A stretch of DNA of 64,000 nucleotides, taken from positions 20,262-84,261 of the forward strand of contig CAZIHJ010000003.1 in NCBI GenBank assembly GCA_964538485.1. Direction: 5' to 3'. The notes beneath the pieces are model-generated. The model was not told the origin of the DNA and searched no databases. It saw nothing but the letters and a program-made list of their open reading frames with translations. Positions 53,064-61,518 of this stretch are shown one piece after another. This stretch comes from JBJXHC01 sp964538485. Lineage in GTDB: Bacteria > Bacteroidota > Ignavibacteria > UBA10030 > UBA6906. The stretch's first letter is position 1; each line of letters starts with the position of its first letter. A program made the translations under genes and the position numbers.

Positions 53064-53861
53064 TTACTTTCTATAATACTTCAACGCCTCGGGCAAGTGT
53101 TTCTTGATATTATTAATACGTGTCTCGTCGGACGGATGCGTGCTCATGAACTCGGGGGGTGCTTGTCCACCTTTTTGAGCCGACATGCGCTGCCAGAATG
53201 AGACGGCTTCATTCGGATCGTACCCCGCCATTGCCATAAACACCAGTCCCAACTCATCCGCTTCGCTCTCCTGCAAACGGCTGAACGGCAACAACGCGCC
53301 GTACTGTGCACCGACATTGAATGCTGTTGACCAGAGTGCACGTGTTTGTTCGGGCTTATTCTGGAGCGCTACGTCCAGCGCAACGCCGCCCAGCTGTGCT
53401 AGCAGTCCCTGACTCATGCGTTCACCTCCGTGCTCGGCGACGGCATGTGCTACTTCATGTCCCATAACAACTGCGAGCCCAGCTTCGCTTTGTGTGACAG
53501 GCAGGATTCCGGTATAGACAACGATCTTGCCTCCGGGCATACACCACGCATTCACATCGGGACTTTCAACCAGGTTGACTTCCCACTGGTAGCCCTTCAG
53601 GTGTTCCGACAGTCCTTTTTCAGAGAAGTATCTCTCGACAGCTTTCTGAATGTTAAGGCCCGTTCGTTTCACCATCGCGGTTTTCTCAGCGTCTGTGGTC
53701 AGCTTGTTTTCCTTGAGAAAATCGCCGTACTGTTGGTAGCTCATCGAAAGCATGGTGGATGCAGGGATGAGACTGAGTTGCTTGCGACCGGTGATCGGTA
53801 CGGTGCTGCAGGCAAGAAGAGAAATGGAAAGAACAAGTGACCAGAATAACGGGCGCTTCAT
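53064..53861 (-). CDS. M48-family metallopeptidase lipoprotein
   Basis: A 265-residue periplasmic zinc peptidase of the LoiP/BepA-type M48 branch. Lipobox LLAC gives Cys18 as the lipid anchor. The zinc site is HEVAH (135-139) with third ligand Glu200 in LQESEADELG. Family members degrade misfolded outer-membrane proteins. A strong AGGAGG lies five bases before the ATG. The gene precedes the two small membrane-protein genes. Confidence 0.92.
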   Translation of the reverse strand: MKRPLFWSLVLSISLLACSTVPITGRKQLSLIPASTMLSMSYQQYGDFLKENKLTTDAEKTAMVKRTGLNIQKAVERYFSEKGLSEHLKGYQWEVNLVESPDVNAWCMPGGKIVVYTGILPVTQSEAGLAVVMGHEVAHAVAEHGGERMSQGLLAQLGGVALDVALQNKPEQTRALWSTAFNVGAQYGALLPFSRLQESEADELGLVFMAMAGYDPNEAVSFWQRMSAQKGGQAPPEFMSTHPSDETRINNIKKHLPEALKYYRK

Positions 53862-53967
53862 GGTGTCCTCCTGAAATCAAAGGGCTGGAGAGTGATAGTG
53901 TTGAATTACCCAAATATAGAAAATCCGCCTCCAAGCAACAACAACGGGCGGAGATTGTGGATCGAGA

Positions 53968-54750
53968 TCAATGTTGTTTCTTGCGTTTGGTAAACAGTAA
54001 CCCCGACCAGGTTGCATCGATCGCACAAATCTTGAAATCGACGAGTCCATGTGCCAGCCCGGCCTCGCGCACAAGTTGTTCAGACATGTCCGTCACAACG
54101 CCCGAAGTCTTCTTCGGCCAGGCGATCCAGAGGTGCCCATCGTATATCGATTTCGGCATCCCCGGGATTCGTCGTTCCAATTCCTTCCGTGAGGTAACAA
54201 ACCAGATTGTAAGATCGCGGTTGCTTCGATTCTCTTTCACAAGGTGTACTCCCGCCGGGAGATCTCTGAGTGTGGCAGCGAAGTGTTCAGGCGAGTTGAT
54301 GAGAACGATGGTGTATCCTTCCTTGATACCAAGCTTCTTTGGTAATGGTGTTCCTGAGTATCCGGCCAGACGGGATTGTGGTATGATCGGTGTTGCGGGC
54401 TGACGTGCCATGGCACGTTTGAGTGCGGAGCGCATGCGGTTCCATGTCGTGTATGTTGCATCTGGAAGGAGGGCTCTTGTGCGGGCGATCTTTTCCTCCT
54501 CACCTTCAGCAAAGACTATCGGGATGAAACGTGTGGCTTTCGTCTCGCGCAGTACCAATGCAACATCGCGACCTTGAGAGGGGAGTCGAGAAAGATCGAT
54601 GATAAAGATATCGGGTGGATCCTTCTTCATGCGGCGAAGTAACGAAGGCGTCATCGGAAGCTCGTGCTTGACTGTGTGTCCAGCGTTCCGCAGCAGGGTA
54701 ATGCGTGATCCTGCTTCATCATTATTCCAATGGACAAGATGGATGTTCAT
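53968..54750 (-). CDS. REC-like + DUF3052 fusion protein
   Basis: A 260-residue protein in two parts. Residues 1-115 look like a divergent receiver or pseudo-receiver domain: NIHLVHWNNDEAG, DIFIIDLSRLPSQGRD and FIPIVFAEGEEEK. The pocket acidic pair is absent, so phosphorylation is doubtful. Residues 125-260 match DUF3052: LAGYSGTPLPKKLGIKEGY, LWIAWPKKTSGVVTD and LVDFKICAIDATWSGLLF. DUF3052 proteins are usually small and stand-alone, with no known function. It lies between the M48 gene and the second alpha/beta hydrolase. Confidence 0.7.
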   Translation of the reverse strand: MNIHLVHWNNDEAGSRITLLRNAGHTVKHELPMTPSLLRRMKKDPPDIFIIDLSRLPSQGRDVALVLRETKATRFIPIVFAEGEEEKIARTRALLPDATYTTWNRMRSALKRAMARQPATPIIPQSRLAGYSGTPLPKKLGIKEGYTIVLINSPEHFAATLRDLPAGVHLVKENRSNRDLTIWFVTSRKELERRIPGMPKSIYDGHLWIAWPKKTSGVVTDMSEQLVREAGLAHGLVDFKICAIDATWSGLLFTKRKKQH

Positions 54751-54787
54751 CGTGGGATGTTTTTGTTTTCCATTGATAGGGTGACCA

Positions 54788-55591
54788 CTATCGTTTTCCG
54801 ACCAATTTCAACATGCGATCGGTTAGGAATGAAATCCCTCCTCCGGAAAACCAGGATCGGACAATGCTTCTCCGAATTGTTTCCCGGACCAAATCATCCC
54901 GTCCGATGAGACTGGCTTCGAGTATGTTCTTCAGGGTTTCTGATTTGACAAGGTAGCGAGCGAGAGTATGTCCTGAGAACGGATATCCGGCAAGAGTGAC
55001 ACCCGGAAGCCCCTCCATGTGTAACGCATGAATCTTATCGAGACGATTTCGGGTAGGGTAGTAGAGATAGATCTTGGTCCGGGGTTTTTCTTTCAAGTGC
55101 AACTCCCGCAAATCCAGGGTCGGATTTCCCTTTCCGGCAAGTCGGAAGAGCATCTCAAGATTCCGGGCATTGACGACATCCGATCCGTCAACGAAGCGCG
55201 TTCGCGGAGCGATGGCATGGACCTCATGAGCGTTTGTGAGAATGCCGAAGAGAATAGCCGCGTATCCTCCCACGGAATTCCCCAGCATAATTACGCGTTT
55301 GATCTTTTCGCGAATGCAAAGACGCTTGATGTATTCCGCGATCTCCGCTGTGGTATTGCCAACCCCCGGGAGTCCACCTTGGTAGAGTTGTACCTGTGGA
55401 TCGCGGAAAAACGCTCTCTTTGCAGGCAAGACAGAAAGCAGGCGTACAAAAGCGAATGCCGCCCTGCCATCCTCCCCCGGTATTGCTGCGAAGGAAACAA
55501 CAAGCGCATCACTGTCAATCGCACAATCCAGACGGATGGCACTGTTCTCATCCCCGGCCGTTACCAATTCGAAGTTGGAAATTTCACCCAA
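54788..55591 (-). CDS. Alpha/beta-hydrolase-fold protein, paralogue B
   Basis: Paralogue of the gene at 51336-52115. Ser106 lies in LGNSVGGYAAILFG, Asp185 in RNRLDKIH and His208 in SGHTLARYL. The longest frame starts at 55729 but would overlap the SDR gene by about 145 bases. I choose TTG at 55591, which follows GGGGGA, overlaps the SDR stop by eight bases and gives 267 residues, close to the 259 of its paralogue. Both copies therefore appear to use TTG after a G-run. Function unknown; it probably works with the SDR protein encoded just upstream. Confidence 0.62.
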   Translation of the reverse strand: MGEISNFELVTAGDENSAIRLDCAIDSDALVVSFAAIPGEDGRAAFAFVRLLSVLPAKRAFFRDPQVQLYQGGLPGVGNTTAEIAEYIKRLCIREKIKRVIMLGNSVGGYAAILFGILTNAHEVHAIAPRTRFVDGSDVVNARNLEMLFRLAGKGNPTLDLRELHLKEKPRTKIYLYYPTRNRLDKIHALHMEGLPGVTLAGYPFSGHTLARYLVKSETLKNILEASLIGRDDLVRETIRRSIVRSWFSGGGISFLTDRMLKLVGKR

Positions 55592-56705
55592 GAGTTTTCC
55601 CCCAATTCGTATCGATGCAGTATTGAAAAATCCTGTCTGCGTAATCCCGGAAGAACGGAAATGTAAGACCGCAGTCGGCCAACAATGCATCAGTATTTTT
55701 AGAGTCGAACAGGCGATCGATGCTGACATACGGAAGGAGAGTGTCGAGTTGTGACATCAGCGCCTCTTCGCGGCCGCGCATAGCGGCACGGCGTCGTTCA
55801 AACTCCTCCCGGGAAATGAATTCCATGGTTCTGGGCTTTCGCAGCGGAGCATGTTTGTCAAAGTACTCGAGCGCGTTCAGAACCACTTCACCAAGATGCG
55901 CCGCCCGTTGTGGTCCAGCCGTAATATGAAACACCTTGCCGATGGATTCCGTCCGTTTCATGATGGCCACCATGGCATCGTCTACCCAATCAATAGGGAC
56001 AAGATCAAGTGTAGTTTCCGGCGTGCCGGGAACATACGTCAGCATTCCTTTGTACAGAAGCCGCAGCGGAATATAAATCACATTGAATGTGCTGGTTTTG
56101 CCAGAGCGTGAATCACCGATGATAATACTCGGACGGAACACCACCGCGGGAATTTCATGCATGTGGTCCCGCACAATACGCTCGGATTCGTTTTTGGATT
56201 GTTCGTATGTGTTGAAAAATGTCTGCCCCATCTCCAGTTCATGTTCGTAGATGTGTCCGGCCCGTTGGCCGGAGACTGACGACGAGCCGATATAGACAAA
56301 GCGATCCAGATGTACACACCTGCGCGCAAGTTCCAGTAGTCGCAATGTGCCGCCGCAGTTGATGGCCCGCGCCTCGTCAATCGGGTGATCAAACCGGATT
56401 GTTGCCGCACCATGAATAACATGCGTCGTCTCATTGACGAGGCGGTCACGTTGTGCCGTTGTAAGTCCGCAACGCTCGAGTGACACGTCTCCGAGCATTG
56501 CATCCATACGGAGTGCGGCATCAGTGATTCCCTCCCCGACGGCAATGCGTTGCGCGATTGTTGCGACGCGGTCACACGCCTCCTCTTCGCTTGTCCCCCG
56601 AACGAGAAGCGTGATTGTGGATCCGGGATACTCCCGAAGCAAGCGTGGCAACATGTTCGATCCGACGAGGCCCGTGCCTCCTGTAATAAAGAAGTGTGTA
56701 TGCAT
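55584..56705 (-). CDS. SDR-family reductase/epimerase (thioester-reductase-like)
   Basis: A 373-residue extended short-chain dehydrogenase. The ATG at 56705 starts MHTHFFITGGTGLVGSNML with the NAD(P)-binding GGTGLVG; a longer frame is rejected because it adds a hydrophobic lead that is not typical. IHGAATIRFDHP, YIGSSSVSGQ and the catalytic Tyr-xxx-Lys in TYEQSKNESE are typical of the fatty acyl-CoA/thioester-reductase-like (Male sterility) branch. The C-terminal third has ISREEFERRRAAM. Substrate may be an acyl thioester or a sugar nucleotide; unresolved. It is coupled to paralogue B. Confidence 0.78.
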   Translation of the reverse strand: MHTHFFITGGTGLVGSNMLPRLLREYPGSTITLLVRGTSEEEACDRVATIAQRIAVGEGITDAALRMDAMLGDVSLERCGLTTAQRDRLVNETTHVIHGAATIRFDHPIDEARAINCGGTLRLLELARRCVHLDRFVYIGSSSVSGQRAGHIYEHELEMGQTFFNTYEQSKNESERIVRDHMHEIPAVVFRPSIIIGDSRSGKTSTFNVIYIPLRLLYKGMLTYVPGTPETTLDLVPIDWVDDAMVAIMKRTESIGKVFHITAGPQRAAHLGEVVLNALEYFDKHAPLRKPRTMEFISREEFERRRAAMRGREEALMSQLDTLLPYVSIDRLFDSKNTDALLADCGLTFPFFRDYADRIFQYCIDTNWGKTLG

Positions 56706-56851
56706 GAAGAACAAAATAAGAAAGCAACCACCAATCAGCAACTGGGCAGCGGGGGGGAGCTATAGAGCACTGAATGCATATTGCTCCTTGCCCACCGCTT
56801 TAGTATATTTGACCGTTGTCTCACTGAACTCTTTCACCCACAACTTCCTTC

Positions 56852-57856
56852 TTGCCATTCGTTCCTTCATATCTTGCGTTGTACGAATCCGGTGAGCTGC
56901 ACAAGCGCGTTGTAGCGTTGGAAGCCATGCTTCAGTCTTGCGTGATCTGTCCGCACGATTGCGGCAATAACCGTATCAAGGACGAGATTGCGCGCTGCTA
57001 TTCCGGGTACGTTCCCGTGGTTTCGTCGTACACACCGCATTTCGGTGAAGAGCCGGCGTTGGTGGGAACACACGGCGTCGGGAACATTTTCTTCGGCAAC
57101 TGCAATCTCCGGTGTGTATACTGCCAGAATTATCTCATCAGTCAGAACTGGCGGGAAGAACGGAAGAACGAGGTGAGCTTCGAGCGTCTTGCCGAAATGA
57201 TGATCGAGTTGCAAAGCAAAGGCTGTCATGAGATCGGGTTTGTTTCGCCAACCCATTTCGTCCCACAGATCGTCCGGTCGGTGGAGATAGCTGCCGGCAT
57301 GGGACTTCACATTCCTCTTATCTATAATACCAATGCGTACGACTCGGTTGAGGTGCTGCGTCTGCTCGATGGTATCATTGATATTTATCTTCCTGACTTG
57401 AAGTATATGGAAGAAGACATGGGATACGAATACTCAAAAATCAGAGAGTATCCGAAGCATGCAAAAGCCGCCATCCAGGAAATGCATAGGCAGGTCGGGA
57501 GTGAATTGCTGATGGGAGAGGATGGTCTGGTGAAACGCGGACTCATCATCCGTCATCTTGTTCTCCCCAATGATATTGCAAGCAGCAAGGATGCGCTGAC
57601 ATGGGTGGACAGTGCACTCGGCAAGAACACCACGATGAGCATTATGGCCCAGTATTTCCCGACGCACAAGGCGCTGGAAATGCCTTTGGTCGACAGGAAA
57701 ATACGGCAAGGCGAGTATGACCGCGTGCTTGCGGCGCTTGATGCACGTGGATTGGAAAACGGCTGGGCGCAGGAGTTCGAAGCATCGGAATACTACAAAC
57801 CGGAGTTTGAGGACAGGGACCGACCGTTCAAAGGCGGTTCCGACAATTTTGATTAG
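56852..57856 (+). CDS. Radical SAM protein (PflX-like)
   Basis: A 334-residue radical SAM protein. The [4Fe-4S] motif is Cys84, Cys88, Cys91 in GNCNLRCVYCQNY. The N-terminus has CVICPHDCGNNR (Cys30, Cys33, Cys37), the extra cysteine motif of the PflX family of putative pyruvate-formate-lyase activators. FVSPTHFVPQI and IDIYLPDLKYM are also typical. No glycyl-radical enzyme is near, so the target is unknown. The next gene, a YfiT-like protein, starts 12 bases after its stop. Confidence 0.88.
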   Translation: MPFVPSYLALYESGELHKRVVALEAMLQSCVICPHDCGNNRIKDEIARCYSGYVPVVSSYTPHFGEEPALVGTHGVGNIFFGNCNLRCVYCQNYLISQNWREERKNEVSFERLAEMMIELQSKGCHEIGFVSPTHFVPQIVRSVEIAAGMGLHIPLIYNTNAYDSVEVLRLLDGIIDIYLPDLKYMEEDMGYEYSKIREYPKHAKAAIQEMHRQVGSELLMGEDGLVKRGLIIRHLVLPNDIASSKDALTWVDSALGKNTTMSIMAQYFPTHKALEMPLVDRKIRQGEYDRVLAALDARGLENGWAQEFEASEYYKPEFEDRDRPFKGGSDNFD

Positions 57857-57868
57857 CCGGGAGGCGGA

Positions 57869-58345
57869 GTGACTTCACAAGAACGAAACGAAAAGATTGC
57901 AAAGATTCGATCTCTTCCATCGTTGGTCCGAGACGCAATAGGCGGACTGGATGATGGCCAACTCGATACACCGTACCGCGACGGTGGTTGGACGGTTCGT
58001 CAAGTGGTACATCATCTTGCCGATTCCCATATGAATGCATTCGTGCGAACGAAACTCATTCTTACAGAAGATCGTCCGCCACTCAAAGGGTACAATCAGG
58101 ATGAATGGGCGCGGTTGATGGACACGCGTACTCTTCCGGTTGCCAGTTCATTGAGTATTCTCTCGGGACTCCATGAGCGTTGGGTGGCATTGTTTGAATC
58201 TGTGAGTGAAGCTCAATGGAGTCGTACAGGACAGCATTCCGAAAGTGGTGAGGTGACATTGGAGAGTTTGCTGAATACTTACTCACGCCACGGTGAGAAG
58301 CACGTTGGCCAGATTACGGGACTTCGGACGGCACGAAAATGGTAG
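57869..58345 (+). CDS. YfiT/DinB-like metal-dependent hydrolase or thiol transferase
   Basis: A 158-residue four-helix DinB-fold protein. Putative metal ligands are His48/His49 in QVVHHLADSH and His141/His145 in YSRHGEKHVGQI. ADSHMNAFVRTKL and PPLKGYNQDEWA match the YfiT branch, some of whose members are bacillithiol transferases. Start is GTG at 57869, with GGAGG four bases upstream. Substrate unknown. The next gene begins inside its last codons. Confidence 0.88.
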   Translation: MTSQERNEKIAKIRSLPSLVRDAIGGLDDGQLDTPYRDGGWTVRQVVHHLADSHMNAFVRTKLILTEDRPPLKGYNQDEWARLMDTRTLPVASSLSILSGLHERWVALFESVSEAQWSRTGQHSESGEVTLESLLNTYSRHGEKHVGQITGLRTARKW

Positions 58346-58992
58346 AACAACACAGAATGAGAAGTCGGGTACTCCTTCCTTTCTTACTGATCTCAATAGC
58401 ATTTCCTGTGTTCGGTCAGTCCACCGAGCCACAACGTTCCCCCGCGCAGAAGCCGCTCAAACACTCAATCAGCATTACGCTTGGTCTCACATATCCCCAG
58501 TCCCGGAGCGGCTTGACTGCATTTTGGAATCAAGGTCCAAGCGAGGCGATGGCATTCTTTGTCAATGTGAGTCGGTCTGTTGGACTCGGTGTGGGATTTG
58601 AGATCGCGCTACTGGAGTTTGACGAACCTGCATTCCGGGAGACTTTTCCGGCTGTCGAAATACAGCGGAGGGATATTGTCATCAGTCATGTGTATGTCGG
58701 GGCAAAGGTAAATATCATGCCCACAATGAGAACAACACCGTATCTTCAGGCAACATTGGGGGTATCGCGCATGACAGAAGCCCTGTACCGTAAAGTCATT
58801 GATGGCGTGCGTGTCACCTACTATTATGTCGGCGGTTCCACCCGACTGACCGGCGGTCTCGCCGCAGGCGTCAACATATATCTCAACCGCGCCCTTGCAC
58901 TGGAATTCGAGGGACGGGCCATTTACGCGCACAACGATCCTGATTTCGGAATTGCTGCAAGCGCTCGCGCCGGGTTCCGGTTCAACTTCTAA
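58339..58992 (+). CDS. Small outer-membrane beta-barrel protein
   Basis: A 217-residue protein. It has a signal peptide (RMRSRVLLPFLLISIAFPVFG), then about eight amphipathic beta-strands with alternating aromatics (ISITLGLTYP, YVGAKVNIMP, YLQATLGVSR, LALEFEGRAIYA), and it ends FRFNF. This is the OmpW/OmpX-type eight-strand barrel pattern. The ATG at 58339 overlaps the end of the DinB-like gene by seven bases; ATG at 58357 is an alternative. Function unknown. Confidence 0.72.
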   Translation: MVEQHRMRSRVLLPFLLISIAFPVFGQSTEPQRSPAQKPLKHSISITLGLTYPQSRSGLTAFWNQGPSEAMAFFVNVSRSVGLGVGFEIALLEFDEPAFRETFPAVEIQRRDIVISHVYVGAKVNIMPTMRTTPYLQATLGVSRMTEALYRKVIDGVRVTYYYVGGSTRLTGGLAAGVNIYLNRALALEFEGRAIYAHNDPDFGIAASARAGFRFNF

Positions 58993-59025
58993 TTCCATCC
59001 ATTCACCTTTTGCCCGGTACATTGT

Positions 59026-59613
59026 ATGGTCAACTCGGACATTCTCACCATCTTTAGGGAAGCCGGCGCTCTTCTCGAAGGACATTTTCAATTGACGTCC
59101 GGCCTGCACAGTCCTCACTATTTCCAATGTGCGAAGGTGCTGCAATATCCGAAATACACAGAACTACTTTGTGGCGAGATCGCAAAGCGGTTCAAGGAAG
59201 CGCGGATTGATGTTGTTGTTGCTCCGGCGCTGGGAGGCATCGTTGTTGGACAGGAAGTCGGCCGTCAACTCGGCGTGCGAACGATGTTCACGGAGCGCAA
59301 GGATGGACAAATGCAATTGCGGCGTGGCTTCGAGATCGGACGTGACGAGCGTGTGTTGGTGTGTGAAGATGTGGTCACCACGGGCGGCTCTGTGTTTGAA
59401 GTGATGTCGATCGTAAAGGAGCTAGGAGGAAGAGTTGTTGGAGTTGGTTTTGTTGTTGACAGGAGTGATGGCAAAGTCCGGTTTGAGGTTGAGGATGGGG
59501 GAGTGCAGGTTGGCCTTCTCCGAATGAATGTTGTGGCGTACCAGCCGACGGAGTGTCCGTTGTGTGCAACGGGAGTTCCTGTGACCAAACCGGGCAGCAG
59601 AGGAAATAGATAG
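59026..59613 (+). CDS. pyrE: Orotate phosphoribosyltransferase
   Basis: Joins orotate to PRPP in pyrimidine synthesis. Of 195 residues, the PRPP-binding motif is VLVCEDVVTTGGSVFE, and FQLTSGLHSPHYFQ and VVAPALGGIVVGQE are typical of the bacterial PyrE branch. The C-terminal CPLC pair belongs to this subfamily. It begins a plus-strand series with a mechanosensitive channel and a Nudix hydrolase. Confidence 0.95.
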   Translation: MVNSDILTIFREAGALLEGHFQLTSGLHSPHYFQCAKVLQYPKYTELLCGEIAKRFKEARIDVVVAPALGGIVVGQEVGRQLGVRTMFTERKDGQMQLRRGFEIGRDERVLVCEDVVTTGGSVFEVMSIVKELGGRVVGVGFVVDRSDGKVRFEVEDGGVQVGLLRMNVVAYQPTECPLCATGVPVTKPGSRGNR

Positions 59614-59626
59614 CGGAGACAATGAC

Positions 59627-60709
59627 ATGCAGTGGTTGAAGAATATACTCGGAAGCGACTTGCTCTACCACACGGTGATTGCCGTTGCCATCGTGGTGGT
59701 GTTTGCCTTGCTTTCCCGTGTTGTGAGAGCGGCGCTGAAGTTTGTTGCAGACCGTATTTTCTCTCGTACGAAAACTGTTTTGGACGATCGCATCGTTGCA
59801 GTATTACTGCGGCATGTACGCCCGTTACTGATTGTGACGAGTCTCCATATTGCTCTCCGCGAAGTCCGCAAAGGGACCGGTCCTACCGAAGACACCATTC
59901 TTCAAATTCTCGAATATGCCGATGCAATTCTGTACATCGTCGCGGTCATCCTTGTTCTCAAAATCGTGTTTTGTATTATCCGTGAGATTATCGATTGGTA
60001 TCTTGACAGGATCTCATCGGAAGGTTCATCCAACCTGAAGATGTCGCTGGGCCCACTCACCGGCAAAGTGGCCAATATTCTGGTGGGAATGATTGCCGTC
60101 ATTGTCATCCTTGACCATTTTGGCGTCAACATCGGAAGTCTGCTTGTTTCTCTTGGCGTCGGCTCGCTCGCCGTTGCACTTGCGGCCCAGGATACGCTTG
60201 CCAACATGATTGCCGGATTTGTGATCATGGTTGACCGTCCGTTCCGTGTCGGTGATCGCATTGAGTTACCTTCGGGACAGGTCGGCGACGTCATGGAGAT
60301 CGGCTTGCGGTCAACCAAGGTCCTCAACTTCGATAACAATCTCATCATTACGCCCAACGCGGAAATCGTCAAAGGAAGAATCATCAATTACTCCTTTCCC
60401 TTCAACCAGATGCGCGCGCAGGTGAAGGTGGGAGTAGCCTACGGCACCGACCCGGAAAAAGTACGTGCCATTTTGCTGGCGTTAGCCCGGAGCCATCCCG
60501 AGGTTGTCCCCGATCCCGCGCCGGAGGTGCACTTTACGGCAATGAATGATTCGTCGATCGAGTTTACGCTGATTGCGCGTGCATCCGATTTCAAAGACCG
60601 CTGGGCGGTGGAGAATACAATCCGCGAGCAGGCATACAAGAAGTTTGCGGAAGAGGGCATAGAGATTCCATTGCCGCAGCGCGTCGTCCACATGAAGAGC
60701 ACAACATAA
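59627..60709 (+). CDS. MscS-family mechanosensitive channel
   Basis: A 360-residue protein with about four to five N-terminal hydrophobic helices. The pore helix and beta domain follow: GVGSLAVALAAQDTLANMIA, FVIMVDRPFRVGDRIELPSG and NLIITPNAEIVKGRIINYS. It has an extra N-terminal membrane region compared with E. coli MscS (286 residues), as in many mid-size MscS relatives. It releases solutes on osmotic downshift. Its stop overlaps the Nudix start by one base (TAATG). Confidence 0.93.
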   Translation: MQWLKNILGSDLLYHTVIAVAIVVVFALLSRVVRAALKFVADRIFSRTKTVLDDRIVAVLLRHVRPLLIVTSLHIALREVRKGTGPTEDTILQILEYADAILYIVAVILVLKIVFCIIREIIDWYLDRISSEGSSNLKMSLGPLTGKVANILVGMIAVIVILDHFGVNIGSLLVSLGVGSLAVALAAQDTLANMIAGFVIMVDRPFRVGDRIELPSGQVGDVMEIGLRSTKVLNFDNNLIITPNAEIVKGRIINYSFPFNQMRAQVKVGVAYGTDPEKVRAILLALARSHPEVVPDPAPEVHFTAMNDSSIEFTLIARASDFKDRWAVENTIREQAYKKFAEEGIEIPLPQRVVHMKSTT

Positions 60710-61254
60710 TGGAGCTGAAGCAACTCAAGCGTGAAGTTGTCTACCGCGGCCGCGTATTCGATCTGATTGTCGACCAGGTACAATATCCGTCCGGCAACAC
60801 CTCAGTCCGCGAAATTGCCCATCATCCCGGCGGAGCGGTTGCTGTTCCTTTGCTGGCCGATGGACGCGTGATTCTCGTGAAGCAACTCCGTTATCCGTTC
60901 GGCAAACACCTGCTTGAATTGCCGGCGGGCAAGCTCGATCCCGGAGAAGACCCGCGTGTTGCAGCCGAACGCGAACTGAAAGAAGAAACAGGCTGGTCTG
61001 CCCGTACATGGGAGAAACTCACATCCATCTATACTACGCCCGGCTTTTGCGACGAGGAACTCCACATCTATCTTGCCACCGACCTTGTGGAATCACCTGA
61101 TGGCCACGGGCGCGAAGAAGGCGAGTTTACCATGACGGTTCACACCATCCCTCTTCAGGAAGCAGTTGCATTGATTGAATCCGGGGAGATCAAGGACAGC
61201 AAAACGATCGCTGGTTTATTATTGACGGAACGGCAACTGCGGAGGAAGCAATGA
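60709..61254 (+). CDS. Nudix hydrolase (ADP-ribose pyrophosphatase-like)
   Basis: A 181-residue protein with a perfect Nudix box from Gly74 to Trp96 (GKLDPGEDP ... RELKEETGW; Glu80, Arg88-Glu89, Glu92-Glu93). VILVKQLRYPFGKHLLELPAG just before the box, and Pro-rich TTPGFCDEELHIYLA after it, match the ADP-ribose pyrophosphatase (NudF-like) branch. Probable substrate is ADP-ribose or a similar nucleoside diphosphate. The start overlaps mscS and its stop overlaps the next small gene (ATGA). Confidence 0.9.
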   Translation: MELKQLKREVVYRGRVFDLIVDQVQYPSGNTSVREIAHHPGGAVAVPLLADGRVILVKQLRYPFGKHLLELPAGKLDPGEDPRVAAERELKEETGWSARTWEKLTSIYTTPGFCDEELHIYLATDLVESPDGHGREEGEFTMTVHTIPLQEAVALIESGEIKDSKTIAGLLLTERQLRRKQ

Positions 61255-61424
61255 GCGACGCATCAGCGGAACGGATGTTCCAACTCGATCTCAAGGCCTG
61301 TATCGCACGCGATTGCGGCGGTGAGCTTGCAGAGATCTCGTACTACGAGCGCAACAACTGGCTGACAGTGGAACTCGAATGCAACAAGTGCAAGCGCCGG
61401 TTTGTTGTCAAAGTAGAATGCTGA
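61251..61424 (+). CDS. Small zinc-ribbon protein
   Basis: A 57-residue protein not reported by long-frame calling, starting MSDASAERMFQLDLKA. Four cysteines lie in two pairs: Cys17 and Cys22 (CIARDCGGEL), then Cys44 and Cys47 (ECNKCKRRF), which can form a zinc ribbon. ATG overlaps the Nudix stop (ATGA), so it is translated from the same mRNA. The codon use matches its neighbours. No family name can be given; binding of zinc is inferred. Confidence 0.7.
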   Translation: MSDASAERMFQLDLKACIARDCGGELAEISYYERNNWLTVELECNKCKRRFVVKVEC

Positions 61425-61429
61425 GACAA

Positions 61430-61502
61430 TTATCAATCAACAATCAGCAATGAGCAATTCTAGAACTCCCAATCTCAAATCCCCCAATCCCCCAATCCCA
61501 AG
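61430..61502. repeat. Low-complexity CAATC/CCCAATC tract
   Basis: Two short degenerate arrays: CAATCAACAATCAGCAATGAGCAA-like (61434-61458) and CCCAATCTCAAATCCCCCAATCCC-like (61464-61502). They lie in the 94-base spacer between the zinc ribbon and deoA-like genes. A G-rich complement-like tract lies near 4580-4620. Probably slippage-derived spacer DNA. Confidence 0.55.
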
Positions 61503-61518
61503 AGCCTAAACCGAGCCT

